Source: an uncultured Planctomycetaceae bacterium (GTDB lineage: Bacteria > Planctomycetota > Planctomycetia > Pirellulales > UBA1268). Taken from it: 61,551 nt of DNA. The DNA lies in assembly GCA_913052575.1 (NCBI GenBank), contig CAJXFK010000006.1:1-61551 (forward strand), read 5' to 3'. The position numbers and the translations under genes are program-made. Under the pieces are notes generated by a model. It saw only the letters and a program-made list of their open reading frames with translations, was not told the DNA's origin and made no database searches. Each line of letters opens with the position of its first letter. Position 1 is the first letter of the stretch. This document shows positions 46,493 to 56,474 of the stretch, one piece after another.

Positions 46493-47836
46493 TTAGGATA
46501 GTCCAGTGAGTGGGCCATCGCTACAGAAGTCGGGATTCCCGAAACGATCTAAGTCTGAAAGTCCCATAGCATGCGCAATTGAGAGGAGTAGTTGGTTATG
46601 TGGTTTCCCGCCGGCACTCATCATTCTGCCGGTTTTGAATCCAAGCCCACTGCCGACAAAAGCCCAGGGAATATCCAGGTGAGAGTGTGAATTGCCTTCC
46701 CCGAGTTCATTCGTCCACAGGATGGTCGTATGGTCAAGCATGCAACCATCTCCTCCAGGCTCTGGTGTTTCGGCAAGTCTGTGGGCAAGGTGAGCGATTT
46801 CTGAAGCATACCAAGCGTTGATTTTGGTGAGCTTTTCTTGAGCATCAATATCAGAGTTTGGTTTGTGAGAAAGATCATGTTGTTTTTCCTGAATGCCGAG
46901 CCAGGACATGCGAGCCTGGCCGACGGAATTCGTGTATTGAAGAGTTGCTACTCGCGTGAAGTCAGCCTGGAGAGCGGATACAAGAAGCTCGGTTTGCATG
47001 CGGCTAATTTTTGGCATCTGTTCGTTCTGTTCAACGATGCCTTCTTCAAGAGTGGGTACCGGGTGCGACTCATTTTCATGACTTGTTTGCAGTTCACGTT
47101 CAAATTTACGAACCATATCCGCATGTTCTTCAAGAATACGACGGTCTTCAGCCGGCAAGTGACTTGCAAGTTTGGCAAGATCACCATGAATTTCATCAAG
47201 AATACTTTTTAAGTTTTCTCGATCTTTTGTTTTGCCATAAAGTTTTTTAAACATCTGATACGGATCATCAATTGGTGTGATCGGTTTATTTGGTCCTGCA
47301 TAAACCATCCGTGTCCATGTGTTTGCTTTATTTGGAACGAGTGCACCAAATTCGAGTGAACCGAATCGTGTTGCAGTTGTGATGCCTTTTTGCAAGTGGC
47401 CGCAAATTTCCTGGTCAATTGACTTGCCGCTTGCCCAGCCGGCAGGTGTGTGGCTGCCTCCTTGAATGTTTCCAGGGAAAAGCTCGATGCCGGTCAGCAG
47501 GCACCCAATGCCTCGCATGTGACCATCTCCATCTCCACGGATTTTATTATGCACCCCTTTTACGAGAAGAAGTTGATCTTGAAGGTCTTTAAACGGGGTG
47601 AGAATTGGCGGTAAGGCATCTTGTTCAGTGGATGATGGATCAGAAAAAAAAGAATCATTTTTCAGGGGCCAGAATTTTTCTTTTACGACACCATCAGGGG
47701 TAAATACTATGACCAGTCTTTTTTTGATTTCTTTTGCAACACTAGCGTTTGCCGCAAGGCTTGAAAGATTGCCAAGGAATGGCAACGCAGCTGGTGCAAT
47801 GCCAAGGCTTTTTAGGATATCGCGTCGGGTTAGCAT
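46493..47836 (-). CDS. DUF1552 domain protein, Tat-type exported
   Basis: A 447-residue protein of a family frequent in planctomycetes and related phyla. The N-terminus has a twin-arginine-like signal ([21 protein letters not shown]). Conserved features include [45 protein letters not shown]-less SIDQEI, and [33 protein letters not shown], which resembles DUF1501/sulfatase-like ends. Its enzymatic function is unknown. It pairs with the preceding DUF1592 gene (133 bases away), a standard couple. ATG 47836 was chosen over 47893 for its TAAGG ribosome site and clean Tat motif. Confidence 0.88.
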   Translation of the reverse strand: MLTRRDILKSLGIAPAALPFLGNLSSLAANASVAKEIKKRLVIVFTPDGVVKEKFWPLKNDSFFSDPSSTEQDALPPILTPFKDLQDQLLLVKGVHNKIRGDGDGHMRGIGCLLTGIELFPGNIQGGSHTPAGWASGKSIDQEICGHLQKGITTATRFGSLEFGALVPNKANTWTRMVYAGPNKPITPIDDPYQMFKKLYGKTKDRENLKSILDEIHGDLAKLASHLPAEDRRILEEHADMVRKFERELQTSHENESHPVPTLEEGIVEQNEQMPKISRMQTELLVSALQADFTRVATLQYTNSVGQARMSWLGIQEKQHDLSHKPNSDIDAQEKLTKINAWYASEIAHLAHRLAETPEPGGDGCMLDHTTILWTNELGEGNSHSHLDIPWAFVGSGLGFKTGRMMSAGGKPHNQLLLSIAHAMGLSDLDRFGNPDFCSDGPLTGLS

Positions 47837-47969
47837 CGTTTCAACCTTAGGAATAGTCTCACGTGTAGTCTTGTTTAAAAAATTTCTCAACATGGAGCAT
47901 TAATTTTTGATGCAAGTCGCTCAAGCTCCACATCTAGAATGCGACCGTACACTCTTATTCTGTAGTCGG

Positions 47970-50303
47970 CTATTTCTTTTTGTTACTTTGAGTGGGTTTT
48001 GTCATCAGGACTGCAATCTCAACGATTAATTCACGGATAGAGTAATTCTTTGAAATAAAGCAATCTGTAAGCCGTTCTAGAGCGTTATTTCCCCAGGCTC
48101 GTATTGGCTGTTTCGTAAGTGCATGAAAAAGGTTCTGAACAAAGGTTTCAGAAACATCACGACTTGAGGCAAGGTATTGGCCAAGTTCACGTGCGCCATT
48201 AAAACGGGTCTGCTTACCAGTCCGTGGTTGATAACTTCCCTCAGCGTTGATTGTTTTGTTTTGGCCACTACACATTTCTGTTGTTCGGAATCGACCAACG
48301 GCATCGTATTCCTCCAGCGCGAAACCGAGTGGATTAATCATCGTATGACACGTCTGGCATACCGCTGCTTGCGTCTGTAACGCCACTCGATCTCTTGTCG
48401 TGAGGTCCGGATGAACACTATTTGCGAGGGGTGCAACGGCATCTGTTGGTGGTTTGAGGACATTGCCAAGAACAGCACGAGCGAGAAAAACGCCACGGTG
48501 TATTGGCGATGTACTGTCTGCGTAAGAAAGTACACTCATAACGTAGGGATGCGTAATTATTCCCGCCCGCTGTCCATTGTCGAGTTGTACTTTTCTAAAC
48601 AAGGCATCCTTACTCAATGGTATGCCAAATATTGAAGCCAGCGTGCCATCAAGAAAAACTGTGTCATCAGTAAAAAGTCTACGGAAATCAGATTCTTCTC
48701 CCCACACAATATCGTCAAGACCAAGTAAAAGACTGGTTCGCATCGCAGCAGCAGTTTTTCTTGAAAAATCTGAAAATTGGTCTTGGTCTTTTACAAGTTC
48801 AGGATCGTGCTGGATGTTAAGCCACTTGAATAAGAATTCAAAAACCTTTGATTTTGCTCGATTATCTTTGAGCATGCGATGAGCCTGTTGGCGAATCTGT
48901 TTTTCGGTGGCAAGTTTGTTATTCTGAGCAGCATTTTCAAGACTTTTATCAGGAACTGAATCCCACAAGCCGAATGACAGCCTATTCGCTTTATTGAACG
49001 AGGAAATCAACTCATTCTTTTCACTAGCCACTTCATGATAGAGAAACAAAGGCGAGGTAAGTATTCGAAGTAACGATAGGCGAAGTGCTGCGTCGAGATT
49101 CGGCGCTGCTGAAAAAGAGTTAGAGACAATCTGCGTGCGTAGTTCTTCAGAAAGTGGACTGCGAAAAGCCTTCTTCGCAAATAGTGCCGCGAAATCCTCA
49201 AGCTTCTTTTTGCGGTCGGGTGCATTTCGCTCAATGCGTGCAAGTTTTTCGGCATGTTCGAGGCAGTAGTCCGCCGTGTCTATTGCCGCAGCAGTTGTGG
49301 CAGCAAGCCACTCCTGTGACACTCGGCTGCCGCGTTCGTACCCAAGTGATGCGTCGTCCGGCGGGAAAGATGTTGGGAGCACATACACTTCAGGAGTTGT
49401 CACTGGAGACAAGCATCGTTCTGGAATAATTTCAACTACACCATATGGTGGCCGCCAGAGCAATTCAATAAATGCTTGAGCGTCATGGTCATCTTGGCCT
49501 TGCTTCGCAACGCCCTGGCGACCTTTTGAAAATTCAATCCGGAGTGGGACAGCTCGACCACCAAGAAGCGTACGAATTGCTCGATATTCTTGCTCATCCC
49601 CAGACCTAACTGCGGCATCAATAAGTGGTTTATTCGCATCACCCGCGTTTACGAAGACTCGAACCGCTTGGTCTGTCCGGATGATGAATTCATACCGTCC
49701 TGTTTCGGGCGGAATAACGGAACCTTCCCACCTGATCGAGAATCGATCAGGGTTGATTTGCTCAGGTACCGCACTTTTTGTTCCGAAGGAAAAGTCAATT
49801 CTTGGATCGGTCCGTTCTAAAACACGTGACCCTTTGCTGAACTTCCTTGAGTCAAAGTACTCGCCACAAAGTCCTTTTTGGTGATCAATGTTTGGGGATG
49901 AACTGCGAAAGCTCCCGATAATATCTGCCAGGGACTCTTGCATTTGTCGTACGGTGAGTCGCGAAAGATTTAATCGTTGAGGCTTATTTTTTTCTTGTGC
50001 AATAAGGGAGTAGAAAGATGAATGGATTGTTTCAGCGATAAGATTGGCTTCTTTACCAGTCACCTGTGATGGGTCACCATCGGGCATTGTCTTGTCGATG
50101 TAATGAGCAAGTTGATTTACGGAAAGATTGCCAAGTAGTGGGTCAGGATATGCTTCGCTACCTTCACCTTGAAGACCATGACAACCGCTGCAGTGTTCAT
50201 TAAATAATGAAAATCCGTGATCTTCACTTGCGAGTGACTTGCCAGTGATCACGACGCAAAGAATAGTAATAATGATTCTGCAGGTTTTTTTGTGCGTTAC
50301 CAT
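47970..50303 (-). CDS. DUF1592-family cytochrome-like planctomycete protein
   Basis: A 777-residue exported protein (signal: CRIIITILCVVITGKSLA). It has a cytochrome c-type heme site CSGCH near residue 40, a PA14-like sugar-binding region (LCGEYFDSRKFSKGSRVLERTDPRIDFSFG, about 145-300), and then the DUF1587/1595/1592/1588/1585 series. DUF1588 contains a second CxxCH (CQTCHTMINPLGFALEEYDAVGRFR). Families of this kind are proposed to bind and oxidise polysaccharide-type substrates in the periplasm, but no reaction is proven. It is upstream partner of the DUF1552 gene. Confidence 0.9.
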   Translation of the reverse strand: MVTHKKTCRIIITILCVVITGKSLASEDHGFSLFNEHCSGCHGLQGEGSEAYPDPLLGNLSVNQLAHYIDKTMPDGDPSQVTGKEANLIAETIHSSFYSLIAQEKNKPQRLNLSRLTVRQMQESLADIIGSFRSSSPNIDHQKGLCGEYFDSRKFSKGSRVLERTDPRIDFSFGTKSAVPEQINPDRFSIRWEGSVIPPETGRYEFIIRTDQAVRVFVNAGDANKPLIDAAVRSGDEQEYRAIRTLLGGRAVPLRIEFSKGRQGVAKQGQDDHDAQAFIELLWRPPYGVVEIIPERCLSPVTTPEVYVLPTSFPPDDASLGYERGSRVSQEWLAATTAAAIDTADYCLEHAEKLARIERNAPDRKKKLEDFAALFAKKAFRSPLSEELRTQIVSNSFSAAPNLDAALRLSLLRILTSPLFLYHEVASEKNELISSFNKANRLSFGLWDSVPDKSLENAAQNNKLATEKQIRQQAHRMLKDNRAKSKVFEFLFKWLNIQHDPELVKDQDQFSDFSRKTAAAMRTSLLLGLDDIVWGEESDFRRLFTDDTVFLDGTLASIFGIPLSKDALFRKVQLDNGQRAGIITHPYVMSVLSYADSTSPIHRGVFLARAVLGNVLKPPTDAVAPLANSVHPDLTTRDRVALQTQAAVCQTCHTMINPLGFALEEYDAVGRFRTTEMCSGQNKTINAEGSYQPRTGKQTRFNGARELGQYLASSRDVSETFVQNLFHALTKQPIRAWGNNALERLTDCFISKNYSIRELIVEIAVLMTKPTQSNKKK

Positions 50304-50705
50304 GACAGTATTGCCGAAGGAAAAGTTTCTATGGCACCATGTAACATTAGTCCCCTTTATTATATGGCAACCTGCTTCACGACACGAGCATTCAGCACTG
50401 CTGAGTACAGCTGCCTTTTGCCTGGTTATTCATCAGTTGCTCAGCGGTTAGCACCTCGAAGGAAAGGGCACCAACGAAATGCATTGAGAATAGTCGAACA
50501 CAACTGTTGGCAACTGTGAACTCTTAGTAGCGATTGTTTCAAGGCAGGGAATTTACTGAGCGGCAGTGAATATATTCGAATCGATGTCAATATTACTCTG
50601 ACTGCTTGGCTTTGCCTGCTTAAATGGTGTCCTTCGTCAACACAAGAAGTCTGCATGTACAGTCGGCAAGTATTTCTTGTGAGAATAAGACGCAGGCTTT
50701 AAGTC
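50304..50705. other. Intergenic region without recognised features
   Basis: About 400 bases between the DUF1592 gene and the PIN-TRAM gene. Only short ORFs without ribosome sites or coding character are seen. There is no tRNA and no strong hairpin. Confidence 0.5.
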
Positions 50706-51731
50706 TTAGTCGTCATACTCACTAGTTCGGGCAAATACAAGTCGTCCCGCAGAGGTTTGAAGCGTACTTGTGACACTTACAGTCGTAGATCGACCGATCA
50801 TCTCACGGCCATGCTCGACAACAACCATTGTACCGTCATCAAGGAATCCAACACCTTGACTCGGTTCCTCACCCTGCTTCACAATTTTCACATCGATCAT
50901 GTCACCAGGAACGTAAGACGGTCGTAAAGCTACAGCAATGTCGTTGACATTCAATGCAGGCACGCCACGAACACCAGCGATCTTCATAAGCGTTGGTTCG
51001 TTTGTGATAACGCGTCCACCAAGGTTGCGAGCGAGTTCAACGATTTCAGATTCAACAGATGTGTTTTGGGCCGCTGATCCTGAATGGCTGAGAATTTCTA
51101 CATCAATAGTTGGCGTGTCACGTAGTCTTGCCAGAACGTCAAGTCCTCGCCTACCTCGCATTCGTTTTGGTTTTTCAACGGCATCTGAATCCTGTTGGAG
51201 ATCTTCCATAACTGATCCCGGCACAACGAAGCGGCTCTGGAAGAGGCCGGTGTCAGCAAGTTCAGCAATCCGGCCATCTACAATGGCGCTTGCATCAAGT
51301 ACGTTCGGTCGTAATCCACGGACGTCTCGAGCGAATTCTACGTACGGTATAATAAAGCGAAAATCGTTTCGTGTCTGCATAAGCACACTTGTCGAAACAT
51401 AACAAAGCAGCATGCCAAGAATGAGTGGCGTCCACGGGAGTACCGGAGAAGTTGCAAATGATGCCAAGAGGGGACTCAGTGCGAGAACGGCTACATATGT
51501 TAAGAACACACCAATGAGTAATCCAAAATACACTGAGGTGATGACCGTCAAATCTTTCTTCTTAATAAACAAGTCAATCAGTATTGCGGATAATGGTATT
51601 CCAATCATTACGAGTAAGACGACCCAGGGCACCCAGTTTGGTGCAGACCTCATGGATGGAGAATTGAAAATCAAGACGGCAATCCCAAGAGAGACCATGC
51701 AGAACAGCGTGCGAAGAAAAATGAGTGCCAT
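50706..51731 (-). CDS. Membrane-anchored PIN-TRAM domain protein
   Basis: A 341-residue protein of the YacL type. Four membrane helices fill the first ~120 residues (LIFLRTLFCMVSLGIAVLIF, WVVLLVMIGIPLSAILIDLFI, SVYFGLLIGVFLTYVAVLAL, LILGMLLCYVSTSVL). A PIN nuclease-like domain follows (NVLDASAIVDGRI with the first acidic pair) and a TRAM domain ends the protein (DMIDVKIVKQGEEPSQGVGFLDDGTMVVVEHG). Two typical PIN acidic positions read Glu here (VESEIVELA, ITNEPTLMKIA). It may be an RNA-cleaving or RNA-binding membrane protein. Confidence 0.9.
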   Translation of the reverse strand: MALIFLRTLFCMVSLGIAVLIFNSPSMRSAPNWVPWVVLLVMIGIPLSAILIDLFIKKKDLTVITSVYFGLLIGVFLTYVAVLALSPLLASFATSPVLPWTPLILGMLLCYVSTSVLMQTRNDFRFIIPYVEFARDVRGLRPNVLDASAIVDGRIAELADTGLFQSRFVVPGSVMEDLQQDSDAVEKPKRMRGRRGLDVLARLRDTPTIDVEILSHSGSAAQNTSVESEIVELARNLGGRVITNEPTLMKIAGVRGVPALNVNDIAVALRPSYVPGDMIDVKIVKQGEEPSQGVGFLDDGTMVVVEHGREMIGRSTTVSVTSTLQTSAGRLVFARTSEYDD

Positions 51732-51915
51732 TGAATGTATTTCGTTAGGAGAGAATGAATAATAGAGTCGGAGATAAAAAATATCGAATTCCCGACAGGT
51801 CGTTCGATATCGCTAAAGCTCACAAAATATTACCATGTGGGGAAAAGGTGAGTCGCACCAGTTTGTGATTAGAACGCCTAACAGGGAAATCTAAGGTCTT
51901 TTTTGACAAACTAGC

Positions 51916-53082
51916 TTATTTTCTCAAGCGATGGGCAGCGTCCCGGTTGAAAAACCGGTCAGTCATGCCCGCGATGTAATCAGCAACGCTCCGTGGCACT
52001 CCGAGAGTTTCAGACCGCTGGAAATAGCCAGAAGGCAATGTGTTTGGGTGTTCACAATACCAAAAAAATAAGTCACGCATTGTGTGCTGTGATTGTCGCC
52101 TGACTTGCATAACCTGGTCACTTCGGTAGACGCGTTGAAATAAGAACGATTCTAGTTCCTCTTTCCCATGTTGTATTGTCAGGTCATGGGAGACAATCCG
52201 GTTTCCGTCAGAGGACACCTCCTTAATTTTTTCAACGGAAGGATTTTTCAGACTGTGCAAGCGAGCCGAGGTTTGCGTTACCAAGCCGGCTACTTGCAGT
52301 TCAATGAGTTCATGAAGTACTGCTCGACGTAATAGTAGCGAGTCGAGTTTTCCATGCTGAGAATCGACGTTGGCTGCGGCTTTTGCTACCAGCGGTAGTT
52401 CAAGTAATTCATCAAGCTCTACAAAGCCCAACTCAATGGCGTCATCTGCATCATGAGTGTCGTAAGCTATTGAATCTGCAGCATCAACGACTTGCGTTTC
52501 AAGGAGCGGAGGTGGAGCAGTTGGGAGTTTAGCTCTTACCGATTGCGCATCAAGAATTTCTTGAGAAAGATTAAGGCCTGAACAACTCGGGTATCGATGC
52601 TCAAGCAGTGTCATGATTCGGAGTGCTTGGCGATTGTGATTAAACCCACCGTCTTTTTGAAGCAGTTCGTTAAGAGTGTCTTCTCCGGCATGGCCTAGTG
52701 GTGGGTGCCCTATATCGTGCGCCAGTGCAAGAGCTTCAGCAAGATCTTCATTAATCGCCAAAGACCTCGCGAGTGTTCGAGCGATACTTGTGACTTCAAG
52801 TGTATGAGTGAGTCTACTTCGATGATAATCGCCAGGATATTCAGTAAAAACTTGTGTTTTATGAGCAAGTCGTCGAAAGGCGGCTGAATGCACAATGCGA
52901 TCCCGATCACGTTGATACGGGCTTCGGAATGGGTGAGGAGTTTCTGCATGCACACGGCCGGCAGAGTCGATTGCATGCATTGCATGCGATGCAAGTATCG
53001 ATGCTTCACGAATTTGCCAATTAAATGGTAGTAGCGGCATGGTGCTCGAACGAGTTGCATCGTCTCTGGTTTGATTCGTCAT
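51916..53082 (-). CDS. dgt: dGTPase-like HD-domain triphosphohydrolase
   Basis: A 388-residue HD-superfamily enzyme that hydrolyses dGTP (or other dNTPs) to the nucleoside and triphosphate. Seen are RDRDRIVHSAAFRRLAHKTQVF, the HD motif ALAHDIGHPPLGHAGEDTLN, the metal-associated DSIAYDTHDADDAIE, and a C-terminal DYIAGMTDRF. The ATG at 53080-53082 overlaps the HIT gene stop (ATGA), which suggests coupling; a TTG 24 bases upstream is the only other candidate. Confidence 0.93.
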   Translation of the reverse strand: MTNQTRDDATRSSTMPLLPFNWQIREASILASHAMHAIDSAGRVHAETPHPFRSPYQRDRDRIVHSAAFRRLAHKTQVFTEYPGDYHRSRLTHTLEVTSIARTLARSLAINEDLAEALALAHDIGHPPLGHAGEDTLNELLQKDGGFNHNRQALRIMTLLEHRYPSCSGLNLSQEILDAQSVRAKLPTAPPPLLETQVVDAADSIAYDTHDADDAIELGFVELDELLELPLVAKAAANVDSQHGKLDSLLLRRAVLHELIELQVAGLVTQTSARLHSLKNPSVEKIKEVSSDGNRIVSHDLTIQHGKEELESFLFQRVYRSDQVMQVRRQSQHTMRDLFFWYCEHPNTLPSGYFQRSETLGVPRSVADYIAGMTDRFFNRDAAHRLRK

Positions 53083-53624
53083 GTGCAGGCTCTCAATTGG
53101 TTCCAAAGGTCATCGAGTGCCTGTGGGATCACTCTCGTTCCGGCAACACTTGTCATGAAATTGACATCACCTGGCCACCGAGGTACGAGATGCCAGTGGA
53201 GATGGCCCGGTACACCTGCGCCAGCGACCTGACCAAGATTAAGCCCGATATTGAATCCTTGTGCTTCTAATGTACGAGTGAGTCGTTGGCACCATATGGC
53301 AAGAAGCTGTTGTAAGTCGAGCAACACAGATGCATCAATCTCAGGCAGCGTAGCCTGATGCTGAAGGGGAGCAATGAGGAGATGCCCGTTCGTGTACGGA
53401 TATCGATTAAGAATCACAACGCTTTGGTCAGTTCGAGCTACTACACCTAAGTCGCGGTCATAGCTTTCAGGCAATGCCGCAGCGCGGCAGAGGAAACAGC
53501 TTTTGTCAGCACCTGGACGCCACCTGTCCGGATCTGGCAATACCGCGGTATCGTCATTCCCCTTGATATAAGACAATCTCCATGGAGCCCATAGCGTGTC
53601 AGAATGTTTGGAGTATTCAGGCAT
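53079..53624 (-). CDS. HIT-family nucleotide hydrolase or transferase
   Basis: A 181-residue HIT protein with the histidine triad GHLHWHLVPRW and an N-terminal zinc-type CxxC (SCFLCRAAALPE). NGHLLIAPLQHQATLPEID is the usual second block. It resembles the Ap4A hydrolase/phosphorylase branch of the family. Coupled to the dGTPase gene through ATGA, which suggests a shared role in nucleotide clean-up. Start ATG at 53624. Confidence 0.9.
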   Translation of the reverse strand: MPEYSKHSDTLWAPWRLSYIKGNDDTAVLPDPDRWRPGADKSCFLCRAAALPESYDRDLGVVARTDQSVVILNRYPYTNGHLLIAPLQHQATLPEIDASVLLDLQQLLAIWCQRLTRTLEAQGFNIGLNLGQVAGAGVPGHLHWHLVPRWPGDVNFMTSVAGTRVIPQALDDLWNQLRACT

Positions 53625-53656
53625 AGGTCTTGGTTGAAGAATAAAACATAGCTACC

Positions 53657-53673
53657 GTTACTATCATGGTAAC
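53657..53673. promoter_or_regulatory. Inverted repeat in the divergent HIT/scpA promoter region
   Basis: GTTAC-N7-GTAAC at 53657-53673 lies 33 bases upstream of the HIT gene and about 95 bases before scpA. It could be an operator for either direction. No regulator is assigned. Confidence 0.3.
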
Positions 53674-53767
53674 TAATTCTTAGGAAACGTGGTGTTGCCG
53701 GTAGATAAGACCATTCAAATGCTGTGACCAAACTTGGTGGGCGTACTGTTTAGAGAGGAGTAAGTTC

Positions 53768-54511
53768 GTGACCTTCAAAGTCGACTTAGATGTATTCGCT
53801 GGGCCACTCGACTTATTGTTGTACCTTGTGAAGAAGCATGAGGTGGATGTTACCGAAGTGCCTATTGCCAAGGTGACAGAGGAATTTATTGCCTACCTTG
53901 AAATATTGGAGGAGTTGGCGATAGATCAGGTAGGAGAATTCGTTGAGTTGGCGAGCGTCCTGTTGGAAATTAAGGCAAGGGCTCTGGTGCCTCGTCCAGA
54001 AGAACAAGAGGAGATAGTTGAGCCCGTTCGCGAAGACCTCGTTGAGAAATTACTTGAGTACAAACAGTTTCGGGATGCGGCAGTGCTGCTGGAAGACCGT
54101 GCACGAGAATGGGAAGCTCGATTTATACGTTCCCATGTTGAGGAGTTGCCACGAAAGGGGCCACCAGCAACAATTCATTTTGCCGATGTGCAAGTATGGG
54201 ATCTTGTGGGAGCCCTTACGCGTGTTCTTGAACGCCAGGAACGAAGAAGACCACGGCAAATTATTCAAGATGATACACCGATTGAAGTGCATATCGAGAG
54301 TATTGAACGAATGCTTAAGGACAAAGGAAAAGTCGCCTTCACATCACTTTTTGATGTCGACATGCCAAGAATGCGTGTAGTGGGAATTTTTCTTGCCGCA
54401 CTAGAGCTTGTTCGTCGTGGCAACTTACTTACACGACAGGAGCGACTGTTTGATGAGATTTGGTTGGAGTATCGCTCGCCAATCGAGGCAACATCAAAGG
54501 GGCTTCCATGA
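53768..54511 (+). CDS. scpA: Segregation and condensation protein A
   Basis: A 247-residue kleisin that bridges SMC heads in chromosome condensation. The N-terminal FKVDLDVFAGPLDLLLYLVKKHEVDVTEVPIAKVTEEFIAYLE and LASVLLEIKARALVPRPE are canonical, and the C-terminal winged helix FTSLFDVDMPRMRVVGIFLAALELVRRGNL is complete. The start is GTG at 53768 with GGAG upstream. scpB is not in the window. The stop overlaps the next gene (ATGA). Confidence 0.95.
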   Translation: MTFKVDLDVFAGPLDLLLYLVKKHEVDVTEVPIAKVTEEFIAYLEILEELAIDQVGEFVELASVLLEIKARALVPRPEEQEEIVEPVREDLVEKLLEYKQFRDAAVLLEDRAREWEARFIRSHVEELPRKGPPATIHFADVQVWDLVGALTRVLERQERRRPRQIIQDDTPIEVHIESIERMLKDKGKVAFTSLFDVDMPRMRVVGIFLAALELVRRGNLLTRQERLFDEIWLEYRSPIEATSKGLP

Positions 54512-55347
54512 TTGAAAATGCTCCTGTTCGCTCACTCTCGCATAGAGGGCTAACGATTGAAGGCTATTCTCGAGCAGCTGTTCAGAGTTACTGGCGGGTT
54601 CCTGAACTGAAACTCGGCTTTGACCTTGGTGGCCAGCCATGGGGTTTTATGGCGACGTCGACATGGTTCATTAGCCATACACATCTTGATCATATTGCGG
54701 CGCTGCCGGTGTATGTTGCACGCCGCCGCATGATGAAAATGGACCCACCCACAATTTATGTTCCAGAGAAGGCAATTGGTCGAATCGAGCGACTTTTGCG
54801 TGCTGTGGAAGATCTCGATAAGGGTCGACTGCCTTGTACACTTTTGCCTGCGTGTCCAGGTGAAGAGATTGAGCTTTCTCGTGAGCATGTTGTGACTGTG
54901 TCGAGCACGTGCCACACGCTTCCAAGCGTGGGCTACGTTGTTTGGGATAGACGTCGCAAACTCAAGAATGAATACCAAGGGTTTACTGGGGATCAGATCC
55001 GTGATCTACGACTATCGGGCGTCGATGTCACGAATGAGGTGCGAACCCCACTCATTGGATACTTAGGCGACTCGAATCCTGATGGGCTGGATCGATGTCC
55101 AGCAATGTATGAGGCGATGATTCTTATCGCAGAGATGACATTTGTTGCGAAAAGTCACCGTCGTGAAAATATTCATAAATACGGCCACATGCACCTGGAA
55201 GACTTTCTTGCTCGTCGTGAACGCTTTCAGAATGAGGTGATTATTGCGGCTCACTATTCTACGAGATACACGGATGACCGTATTCAACGTATTCTTTCAA
55301 AAAGACTCCCGGATTTACTGGATGGTCGCCTTCAGGTGTGGTTGTGA
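54508..55347 (+). CDS. RNase Z-like metallo-beta-lactamase-fold protein
   Basis: A 279-residue MBL-fold protein of the tRNase Z type. The zinc motif is SHTHLDHIAALP, and further ligands lie in STCHTLPSVGYV, IGYLGDSNPD, KYGHMHLEDF and IIAAHYSTRYTDDRI. It resembles the short TRZ2-like form rather than the long one. It may mature tRNA 3' ends, though this family also has other members. Translation starts at the ATG overlapping the scpA stop. It overlaps hemW by 10 bases. Confidence 0.88.
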   Translation: MIENAPVRSLSHRGLTIEGYSRAAVQSYWRVPELKLGFDLGGQPWGFMATSTWFISHTHLDHIAALPVYVARRRMMKMDPPTIYVPEKAIGRIERLLRAVEDLDKGRLPCTLLPACPGEEIELSREHVVTVSSTCHTLPSVGYVVWDRRRKLKNEYQGFTGDQIRDLRLSGVDVTNEVRTPLIGYLGDSNPDGLDRCPAMYEAMILIAEMTFVAKSHRRENIHKYGHMHLEDFLARRERFQNEVIIAAHYSTRYTDDRIQRILSKRLPDLLDGRLQVWL

Positions 55348-56471
55348 AAGGCGATATTCGACACGCTTACGTTCATGTGCCGTTCTGTCGCCATCGCTGT
55401 GGCTATTGTGATTTCACGCTCGTCGCAGGGCGGGACGATCTCTTTGAAGATTACTACACGGCCCTCGGTGTTGAGTTGAAGCGTCTCGCGCAGCCAATCG
55501 AATTGGACACGCTTTATCTGGGAGGTGGAACTCCGTCACATTTAGGACCCGAAGGGATAAAGCATTTATTCGAGGTGTTGCATGATGTCTTACGTCCAGC
55601 ATCCGCTGCTGAGGTGACGATTGAAGCAAACCCACTGGATATCTCGGAAGCTTCGGTAGAGGCATTTCACAGCTGTGGGATTAATCGCGTCAGCCTTGGG
55701 GTGCAGTCACTCAACGCACTGACCTTGAGCACGCTCGATCGAGATCATCGAGAGGACGATGTAAGGCGAGTGATGCATCTCTTATTGGACTCAGGATTTA
55801 TTGTGAGTGTTGATCTGATAATCGCTGCTCCGAAGCAGACGCTTGATGCTGCTAGCCGAGACATTGAGGCAATTACCGCTCTCGGCGCTCAGCATGTCTC
55901 TGTGTACTGCTTAACGTGGGAACAAGGGACTGCTTTTTGGGGGAAGCGTGCGCGGGGAACTCTCATGCCCGTTGCTGAAGACATTGAACATGAAATGTTT
56001 GAATTGGCGATAGATCGCTTGTCATCTTCAGGATATCAGCAGTATGAAGTTTCAAACTTTGCTCAACCAGAAATGATGTGCCGGCATAATGAAGCGTATT
56101 GGGATTGTCGACCGTGGGAAGCCTTTGGTCCGGGAGCTGCGCGATTCGACGGACAGAATCGAATAACGAACATAAGAAGCACAAGTGCTTGGATCAAAAA
56201 TCTTATCGCCGGCAAAGGTGTGACTGGAGATGTGGATGCGATGACGCCAGAAGGAGCGGCACGAGAAAGGCTTGTGCTTGGTCTTCGGCGACGACGTGGT
56301 GTCGACCGTATTTCATTTTTTCAGCAAAGCGGCTTTCAAGTTGATGATTTGGCAAAGAAGCCAATTCAAGAATGGGTTGCTGCGGGCTTTGCAGACGATG
56401 ACGGGGAACATGTTCGATTAACGCGTTCCGGCATGCTGCTGTCAGACTCTCTTTGGTCAGCAGTGCTGTAG
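55338..56471 (+). CDS. hemW: Radical SAM heme chaperone HemW
   Basis: A 377-residue radical SAM protein. The 4Fe-4S site is CRHRCGYC in AYVHVPFCRHRCGYCDFTL, followed by LYLGGGTPSHLG, TIEANP, RVSLGVQSLN and HNEAYWDCRPWEAFGPGAARF, the HemW-type C-terminal motif. HemW inserts heme into respiratory proteins and lacks the Cys of true HemN oxidases. The start is GTG 55338, or GTG 55344. End is 3 bases from pntB (convergent). Confidence 0.93.
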   Translation: MVVKGDIRHAYVHVPFCRHRCGYCDFTLVAGRDDLFEDYYTALGVELKRLAQPIELDTLYLGGGTPSHLGPEGIKHLFEVLHDVLRPASAAEVTIEANPLDISEASVEAFHSCGINRVSLGVQSLNALTLSTLDRDHREDDVRRVMHLLLDSGFIVSVDLIIAAPKQTLDAASRDIEAITALGAQHVSVYCLTWEQGTAFWGKRARGTLMPVAEDIEHEMFELAIDRLSSSGYQQYEVSNFAQPEMMCRHNEAYWDCRPWEAFGPGAARFDGQNRITNIRSTSAWIKNLIAGKGVTGDVDAMTPEGAARERLVLGLRRRRGVDRISFFQQSGFQVDDLAKKPIQEWVAAGFADDDGEHVRLTRSGMLLSDSLWSAVL

Positions 56472-56474
56472 GGA

